A stretch of DNA of 64,000 bases, from contig NZ_BMNA01000002.1 in assembly GCF_014646215.1 (NCBI RefSeq), forward strand, positions 124,001 to 188,000. The letters are read 5' to 3'. Source of the stretch: Nakamurella endophytica. Lineage in GTDB: Bacteria > Actinomycetota > Actinomycetes > Mycobacteriales > Nakamurellaceae. The notes beneath the pieces were generated by a model. It was not told where the DNA came from. It worked only from the letters and a program-made list of their open reading frames with translations, and did no database searches. Within the stretch, counting starts at the first letter, position 1. Each line of letters begins with the position of its first letter. Position numbers and translations under genes: made by a program. Shown in pieces: positions 59,393-64,000 of the stretch.

Positions 59393-61000
59393 GTGACGGC
59401 GCAACCGGGACCGTCGGCCACCGCGGGAGGCGCGGCGACCGCGGGTACCGCGGCCACGGCGGGCAGTGCAGCCACCGCAGCCGGTGCAGCCACCGCGGGT
59501 ACGGCCGAGGCGCCGACCCGGCGCTCGGTCGGACTGCGGTCCGACCGCGGCCCGATCCTGCTGTCGCTGATGCTGTCCACGTCGCTGGTGGCGCTCGACT
59601 CGACGATCATCGCCACCGCGGTGCCGTCCGTGGTCGCCAGTCTCGGCGGCCTGTCGCAGTTCCCGTGGCTGTTCTCGGTGTACCTGCTGGCGCAGGCGAT
59701 CTCCGTGCCGATCTACGGCCGGGTCGCCGACATGGTCGGCCGCAAGCCCGTCATGCTGCTGGGTATCGGGCTCTTCCTGCTCGGCTCGGTGCTCTGCGGC
59801 ATCGCCTGGGACATGCCGGCGCTCATCGTGTTCCGCGCCGTGCAGGGCCTGGGCGCCGGTGCCGTGCAGCCGATGAGCATCACCATCGCCGGTGACATCT
59901 ACACGCTGCAGGAGCGGGCCAAGGCGCAGGGCTACCTGGCCAGCGTGTGGGGCATCTCCGCGGTGGTCGGGCCGACCCTCGGCGGGCTGTTCTCCGAGTA
60001 CGTCTCCTGGCGGTGGATCTTCTGGGTCAACGTGCCGCTGTGCCTGGTCGCCGGGCTGATGCTGGTGCGCCGGTTCCACGAACAGGTGCACCGGGCCCGG
60101 CACCGGATGGACCTGCCGGGCTCGGCGCTGCTGGCCGTCGGTTGCGGGCTGCTGATCCTGGGCCTGCTGGAGGGCGGCCAGGCCTGGGCCTGGGGCTCCG
60201 TCGCCGGCATCGGCGTGCTCGGTGTGGCCGTGCTGCTGCTGGTGGCGTTCGTCCTGGTCGAGCGCCGGACGGCGGAGCCGGTGCTGCCTCTGTGGGTGCT
60301 CACCCGCCGGGTGCTGGCGGCCACCAGCGTCACCGCCGTGATGGTCGGCGGGATGACGCTCGGGTTGACGTCCTACGTGCCGACGTACGCGCAGAGCGCG
60401 CTGGCGGTGGGCCCGCTGGCCGCCGGGTTCGCGCTCGCCACCCTGACCGTCGGCTGGCCGCTCGCCGCCTCCGTCGCCGGCCGGCTGTACCTGCGCATCG
60501 GCTTCCGGGACACCGCGCTGATCGGTGCGGCGCTGGCGCTGGCCGGCACGCTGTCCATGGCTGTGACGATGACCGGCGGTGGCAGCGTCTGGGAGATCGC
60601 GGCCTGGTGCTTCGTCACCGGGCTGGGGCTGGGCCTGGTGGCCAGCCCGACGCTCATCGCCGCCCAGAGCAGCGTCGGCTGGGACCGCCGCGGCGTCGTC
60701 ACCGGCGCCAACATGTTCGCCCGGTCCTTGGGCAGTGCGGTCGGCGTCGCCGTCCTCGGTGCGGTCGCCAACACGCGGCTGGGCGACGGGACTCCGGCTC
60801 CCGCGGACCTGGCGGCGGCCGCCCACGACGTGTTCGTCGGCGTCGTGGTCGTCGCGGTGCTGATGGTGGCGGCCGTGGCCTTGCTGCCCCGCCGGATCGT
60901 GCTGGACGACGCGGCGACGGCCCCGCGGACGGGCGGTGCCGTCCCGTCGCAACCGGCCGCGAGCACGGGGTCGGGGTCCGGCGGAACCGCAGGGCACTAG
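59393..61000 (+). CDS. DHA2-type 14-helix MFS drug/H+ antiporter
   Basis: This 535-residue inner-membrane exporter of the DHA2 family has about 14 hydrophobic segments. It has LDSTIIATAVPSVVASLGG (the motif at the end of helix 1), GRVADMVGRKPVMLLG (motif A loop) and GLGAGAVQPMSITIAGD (motif C-like). The N-terminal 45 residues are Ala/Thr/Gly-rich repeats (TAGTAATAGSAATA), and the C-terminus is hydrophilic. GTG 59393 follows GAGAGGAG. It should export a toxic or amphiphilic compound with the proton gradient; the substrate is unknown. It is 63 bp after the oligopeptidase gene on the same strand. Confidence 0.92.
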   Translation: MTAQPGPSATAGGAATAGTAATAGSAATAAGAATAGTAEAPTRRSVGLRSDRGPILLSLMLSTSLVALDSTIIATAVPSVVASLGGLSQFPWLFSVYLLAQAISVPIYGRVADMVGRKPVMLLGIGLFLLGSVLCGIAWDMPALIVFRAVQGLGAGAVQPMSITIAGDIYTLQERAKAQGYLASVWGISAVVGPTLGGLFSEYVSWRWIFWVNVPLCLVAGLMLVRRFHEQVHRARHRMDLPGSALLAVGCGLLILGLLEGGQAWAWGSVAGIGVLGVAVLLLVAFVLVERRTAEPVLPLWVLTRRVLAATSVTAVMVGGMTLGLTSYVPTYAQSALAVGPLAAGFALATLTVGWPLAASVAGRLYLRIGFRDTALIGAALALAGTLSMAVTMTGGGSVWEIAAWCFVTGLGLGLVASPTLIAAQSSVGWDRRGVVTGANMFARSLGSAVGVAVLGAVANTRLGDGTPAPADLAAAAHDVFVGVVVVAVLMVAAVALLPRRIVLDDAATAPRTGGAVPSQPAASTGSGSGGTAGH

Positions 61001-61117
61001 AGGTCCCCGGCCCCCGAGCACCGCTCGAGGACCGGGCCACCCTGCCCGCGGGCGCGGTGGGAAGGGTCACTCCGCGGGCCAGGTCGCGGCCGTGGGACGG
61101 CCGGTACGGTCATCGGG

Positions 61118-62251
61118 ATGAGCGCGACAGGTACCTCTGGCACCACGGTCAGGCTCGGCGTCGACGGGCGGGTGCTCGACGACCGGTACCACGGCATCGG
61201 CCGGATCACCTACGAGCTCGTCGAGCGGTTGGCGGCGCGACCCGGCTGGGACATCACCCTGTTCGTCAACCACTCGCAGCGGTCCGACCGGCTGGACGTC
61301 GGGGCGTTGACCGCGCACGAGTCCGTGCACACCGAGACCTTCGACCACGCGGTCACCTCGGTCAGCCAGTTCCTGCGCTGGCCCGGGGCGCTGCGGCGCA
61401 GCGGCGTCGACCTGGTGCTGTTCCCGTACCACTTGGGCGCCGCGCTGAGCGGCCGGGCCCGGCGGTGGACGGTGGTCCACGACTGCATCCTCGAGCAGGA
61501 CCGGCGGTTCGCGCCGGACGCCCGCACCCGGCTGCTGTACCGGCTGCTGACCTGGGCGGTGGTGCACCGGAACACCGTGGTGACGCCCAGCCGGGCGTCG
61601 GCGGACGCCGTCCGCCGGTACTACCGCGTGGCGGTACCGGACGAGCACGTGGTGCCGTGGGGGGTGTCCAGCTGGTTCGGCGACGCGAGCGGTGCGGTGA
61701 CCACGGTGCAAGGCACCCCGGTGCCGGCCCGCTACCTGCTGCACGTCGGGGCCCGCCGGCCGCACAAGAACGTCCAGCAGCTGGTCCGGGTGCTGGCGGC
61801 GCTGGGACCCCGTGACCACCTGGTGCTGGTGGGCAGCCACGACGACCGGTTCCCCGACCCCACCGCGGACCTGGCACGCGAGCTGGGCGTGCAGGACCGG
61901 GTGCTGCAGTTCTCCGGACTGTCCGATGCCGAGCTCAGCGCCCTGTACTCGGGCGCGCACGCGTTCCTCTACCCGTCGCTGGTCGAGGGTTTCGGGCTGC
62001 CGCTGCTGGAGGCCATGACCGCCGGGGCGCCAGTGGTGGCCAGCGACATCCCGGTGTTCCGGGAGGTCGCCGAGGACGCCGCCCTGCTCGTCCCGGTCGA
62101 CGACACCCAGGCCTGGGTGCGGGCCGTGCACGAGCTGGACGACCCGGCCACCCGCGCGCGGCTGGCGGAGGCCGGGTACGCCAGGGCCGACGCGGCGAAC
62201 TGGGACCGGTCCACCGCGGCGCTGGCCGCGGCCCTGGCGCCGCCCCGCTGA
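61118..62251 (+). CDS. GT4-family glycosyltransferase
   Basis: This 377-residue GT-B-fold glycosyltransferase of family 4 probably acts at the cytoplasmic face in cell-surface or exopolysaccharide assembly. The N-terminal domain starts GVDGRVLDDRYHGIGRITYEL. The C-terminal domain has LLHVGARRPHKNVQQLV and the nucleotide-sugar motif PSLVEGFGLPLLEAMTAGAPVVAS with the E-x7-E pattern. Donor and acceptor cannot be told from sequence. It follows the MFS gene by 117 bp and is convergent with the secreted TIM-barrel gene; together these may open a polysaccharide locus beyond the window. Confidence 0.92.
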   Translation: MSATGTSGTTVRLGVDGRVLDDRYHGIGRITYELVERLAARPGWDITLFVNHSQRSDRLDVGALTAHESVHTETFDHAVTSVSQFLRWPGALRRSGVDLVLFPYHLGAALSGRARRWTVVHDCILEQDRRFAPDARTRLLYRLLTWAVVHRNTVVTPSRASADAVRRYYRVAVPDEHVVPWGVSSWFGDASGAVTTVQGTPVPARYLLHVGARRPHKNVQQLVRVLAALGPRDHLVLVGSHDDRFPDPTADLARELGVQDRVLQFSGLSDAELSALYSGAHAFLYPSLVEGFGLPLLEAMTAGAPVVASDIPVFREVAEDAALLVPVDDTQAWVRAVHELDDPATRARLAEAGYARADAANWDRSTAALAAALAPPR

Positions 62252-62272
62252 CCGGCCCGGCGCAGCGGCCGG

Positions 62273-63595
62273 TCAGTCCTGCAGCGCCGTCGGCGGGGCG
62301 CCGGCGTCGGGCGAGGTGTACCCGTAGAACTCCGCGGCGTCCACAGTGCCGTCCCACAGCTGCGCGTCGTGCGCCCAGTAGAAGCCCAGGTAGCCGCAGC
62401 TGCGGGCCAGGGACAGCGAGGTGGCCATCAGACCGCCGGCCGACCTGTCCGTGTAGTGCGCCCGGAACGTGGAACCTGCGGTATAGCCGGGGTTCTCGCC
62501 CACCTTGGCCAGTCCGAACTCGTCCGCGACACGGCTGATCCACCGGGCCGCCGACCAGCTCTTCACCGCCGTCGAGGTGACCGGCACCTGCCGGTCCTCC
62601 GGTGCGCAGCCGACGTCGCCGCCGGAGCCGTCACCGGTCGACGTCACGGACGCCACGATGTCGGGGTCGTGGGGGAGACGCTGGTAGACGTCCAGCCAGG
62701 CGACGCCCTGGCCCGCCAGGCCCGGGGGGAGGTGCGCGGCGACGGCCCGGTCGAGGGCCTCGGGCTGCACGCCGACGCCCGGCGTCAGGATCTCGAAGTA
62801 CCCGCGGAAGCCCAGCGAGCGCAGCAGGTCGATCTGCCAGGTCGCCGTCTCGGCCAGCGCGCCGACGTACCAGTCGTACCACTGCCGGACGGCCGTCGCG
62901 TCCTCGCCGTCGTCACCCGGCCGCCAGTCCGGCAGGGGATTGGCGCCGACCGCGGTGGCCACCCGGTCGGCGTCCAGGGCGTCCGGCCCGAAGGCCCAGT
63001 AGGAGTCACCGGCCGGGAACAGCAGCTCGCCGCGGCCGCCCGAGGTGATCCGGACGGCGAAGAAGTCGCCGGCCGGGAACGCCTGCGCGACGCGCTGCAG
63101 GTACCGGTCGGCGGCCGCCCGGACGTCGCGGTCGAAGGTGAAGTCGACCTGGTCGGACCGCCGTCCGTCCTGGTCCACGAACCGGCTGTCGGGCAGGTCC
63201 CGCACCCAGCCAGGGGTGTAGTGCAGGCCCAGCCCCAGCGTCACCTGCATCCCGGCCGCCCGCAGGGTCCGGAACTGCTCGACCATCCGGCGCTCGTAGT
63301 CGACGTCCCAGTCGCCGGGCGCGGTCTCGTACCGGGACCAGGCCAGCTCGAGCATGGCGACCTTGACGCCGTGTCCGGAGAGGTCCCCGGCGTGCTCCGG
63401 CGCGGTCTGCAACGTGCCGAGAAATGGCGGGAGGAAATCGGAGCGAATGGCGTCCCCGGAGGTGATCCGCACGCAGGAAACGGCCGCCACGAATACCACC
63501 GCCATTCCGGCGAGCCACCGGGTGCGGCGTCGCGGCCACCGGCCACGGCGGCGGCGCTGGGCGGCTCCCGTCACGGATGGACCCCTTCTCGACAT
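62273..63595 (-). CDS. Secreted glycosidase-like TIM-barrel protein, family uncertain
   Basis: This is an exported protein of up to 440 residues. A very basic leader (RRRRGRWPRRRTRW) precedes a hydrophobic stretch (LAGMAVVFVAAVSC). The cysteine might be lipidated, although the lipobox AVSC is not ideal. The body reads like a glycosidase-type TIM barrel: KVAMLELAWSRYETAPGDWD, MVEQFRTLRAAGMQVTLGLGLHYTPGWV, and a late FEILTPGVGVQ. Resemblance to GH42/GH5-like barrels is by pattern only. ATG 63595 is given. A GTG at 63574 has a better ribosome-binding site (AAGGGG, 7 bases away) and would remove 7 residues. Convergent with the glycosyltransferase gene. Confidence 0.6.
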   Translation of the reverse strand: MSRRGPSVTGAAQRRRRGRWPRRRTRWLAGMAVVFVAAVSCVRITSGDAIRSDFLPPFLGTLQTAPEHAGDLSGHGVKVAMLELAWSRYETAPGDWDVDYERRMVEQFRTLRAAGMQVTLGLGLHYTPGWVRDLPDSRFVDQDGRRSDQVDFTFDRDVRAAADRYLQRVAQAFPAGDFFAVRITSGGRGELLFPAGDSYWAFGPDALDADRVATAVGANPLPDWRPGDDGEDATAVRQWYDWYVGALAETATWQIDLLRSLGFRGYFEILTPGVGVQPEALDRAVAAHLPPGLAGQGVAWLDVYQRLPHDPDIVASVTSTGDGSGGDVGCAPEDRQVPVTSTAVKSWSAARWISRVADEFGLAKVGENPGYTAGSTFRAHYTDRSAGGLMATSLSLARSCGYLGFYWAHDAQLWDGTVDAAEFYGYTSPDAGAPPTALQD

Positions 63596-63791
63596 TCGGA
63601 TGGCGGACGGTCGACGGTGTCCGTGCTGGTGCCCTGGTCCGTCCAGGCTACCCAGACGTTCGTTCGGTGATGGTGAACCGACTGTCGGTGAGCATCGGCC
63701 CGCGGCAGTGATCTGACCCACCCGGTGGGGGGAAATGTTCACCCGGCCCGGCCGAGATGTCCTGTTATTCTTTGTCTGTGAGGATCCCCCG
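63596..63791. promoter_or_regulatory. Divergent intergenic region, relatively AT-rich
   Basis: The 196 bases between the secreted protein gene and the last gene include short AT-richer words (GTTATTCTTTGTC at about 63763, GTTCGTTCGGTGATGG at about 63658) that stand out from the GC-rich surroundings and probably hold the two divergent promoters. No specific operator can be assigned. Confidence 0.35.
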
Positions 63792-64000
63792 ATGACGGCC
63801 GGGCAGTTGGACCACCGGGTCCGGCAGCCGGAGCCGTCCGGTCATTTCCGCCGCGCCGGCACGCGCGTGGCAGCGGCGCTGGACGCCGTTCTGTGCGCCG
63901 CCATCCGGCCCGTCGCCGGCGCGTTCCCGGGGCTGGCCCGGGCGCACGACTCGGTGATCATCAAGCACCGGATGCGCCAGTCGCTGGGGTACCGTCCGGA
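63792..64000 (+). CDS. Unknown protein, 3' end outside window
   Basis: An open frame starts at ATG 63792 (MTAGQLDHRVRQPEP) and runs off the end of the window after about 69 codons. The visible part is basic and contains VAAALDAVLCAAIRPVAGA and SVIIKHRMRQSLGY. No family is recognised and no membrane helix is certain. Its start has no strong ribosome-binding site. It is divergent from the secreted glycosidase-like gene and may belong to the same polysaccharide region as the glycosyltransferase. Confidence 0.5.
   Translation, partial: MTAGQLDHRVRQPEPSGHFRRAGTRVAAALDAVLCAAIRPVAGAFPGLARAHDSVIIKHRMRQSLGYRP

Noticed and set aside
57023-61021. Long minus-strand open frame opposite the oligopeptidase and MFS genes
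   Set aside because: No domains or start signals, and both plus-strand genes have full catalytic or family motifs. The apparent repeats are the complement of the 24-bp array.

Overview
The window is very GC-rich, coding-dense, chromosomal DNA. It carries a complete Pup-proteasome system (arc/mpa, dop, pup ending in GGQ, prcB, prcA, pafA, pafB, pafC), which together with the GC content points to an actinobacterium. The conserved neighbourhood hisE-hisG / RecB-like nuclease / M50 protease-trmI / arc-dop-pup-prcBA / pafABC-tatC-helY / DUF4333 / 5'-3' exonuclease / M24 peptidase matches the gene order around the Mycobacterium tuberculosis proteasome locus. A non-mycobacterial lineage such as Nakamurellales or Frankiales is my best guess; this is inference, and no 16S gene is present. 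I saw no rRNA, tRNA, insertion sequence or CRISPR array.

Layout. 1-8.4 kb: the 5'-truncated end of uvrA, an MFS transporter, hisE-hisG, a thioesterase and a RecB-like Fe-S nuclease. 8.5-12 kb: a secreted GH13 alpha-amylase divergent from a sorbitol/xylitol-type dehydrogenase. 12.2-15.4 kb: a copper-resistance operon (csoR, copper chaperone, CopA ATPase) with a visible CsoR operator. 15.5-20.7 kb: a VIT1/CCC1 transporter, a ThDP 2-oxoacid decarboxylase, an M50 protease and trmI with a repeat-rich N-terminal extension. 20.8-28.2 kb: a Gly/Tyr-repeat membrane protein, then arc, dop, pup, prcB and prcA.

28.3-36.8 kb is the most unusual part. Two paralogous cytosolic-looking subtilisin-like (S8) proteases, an ECF-type sigma factor and a 172-residue unknown protein run in tandem, the last three start-stop coupled. 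They are followed, after one opposite-strand secreted propeller, by an 896-residue protein with a C-terminal CHAT caspase-like protease and a probable TPR-like N-terminus. This looks like a proteolysis-coupled transcription-control module of unknown function, lodged between the proteasome core genes and the Pup ligase pafA.

36.8-44.8 kb: an accessory stretch with an amidase, a cupin, a LuxR-type regulator, an aquaporin, an SDR enzyme and two coupled DUF21/CBS membrane proteins. 44.9-56.4 kb: pafA, pafB-pafC, tatC (without an adjacent tatA), helY, a second Gly/Tyr/Gln-repeat DUF4333 membrane protein, an exonuclease, an M24 peptidase and an Lrp regulator. 56.5-64 kb: a SnoaL-like protein, a prolyl oligopeptidase with a 24-bp repeat array, a DHA2-type MFS transporter, and the start of what may be a polysaccharide region (GT4 glycosyltransferase, secreted TIM-barrel protein, truncated unknown gene).

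How the genes work together: Dop deamidates Pup, PafA ligates it to substrates, and Arc feeds pupylated substrates to PrcAB. PafB/PafC are WYL regulators of the actinobacterial DNA-damage response and share the window with uvrA and helY. Coding density is high, most convergent gene pairs are separated by strong hairpins, and in-frame tandem repeats are notably common.
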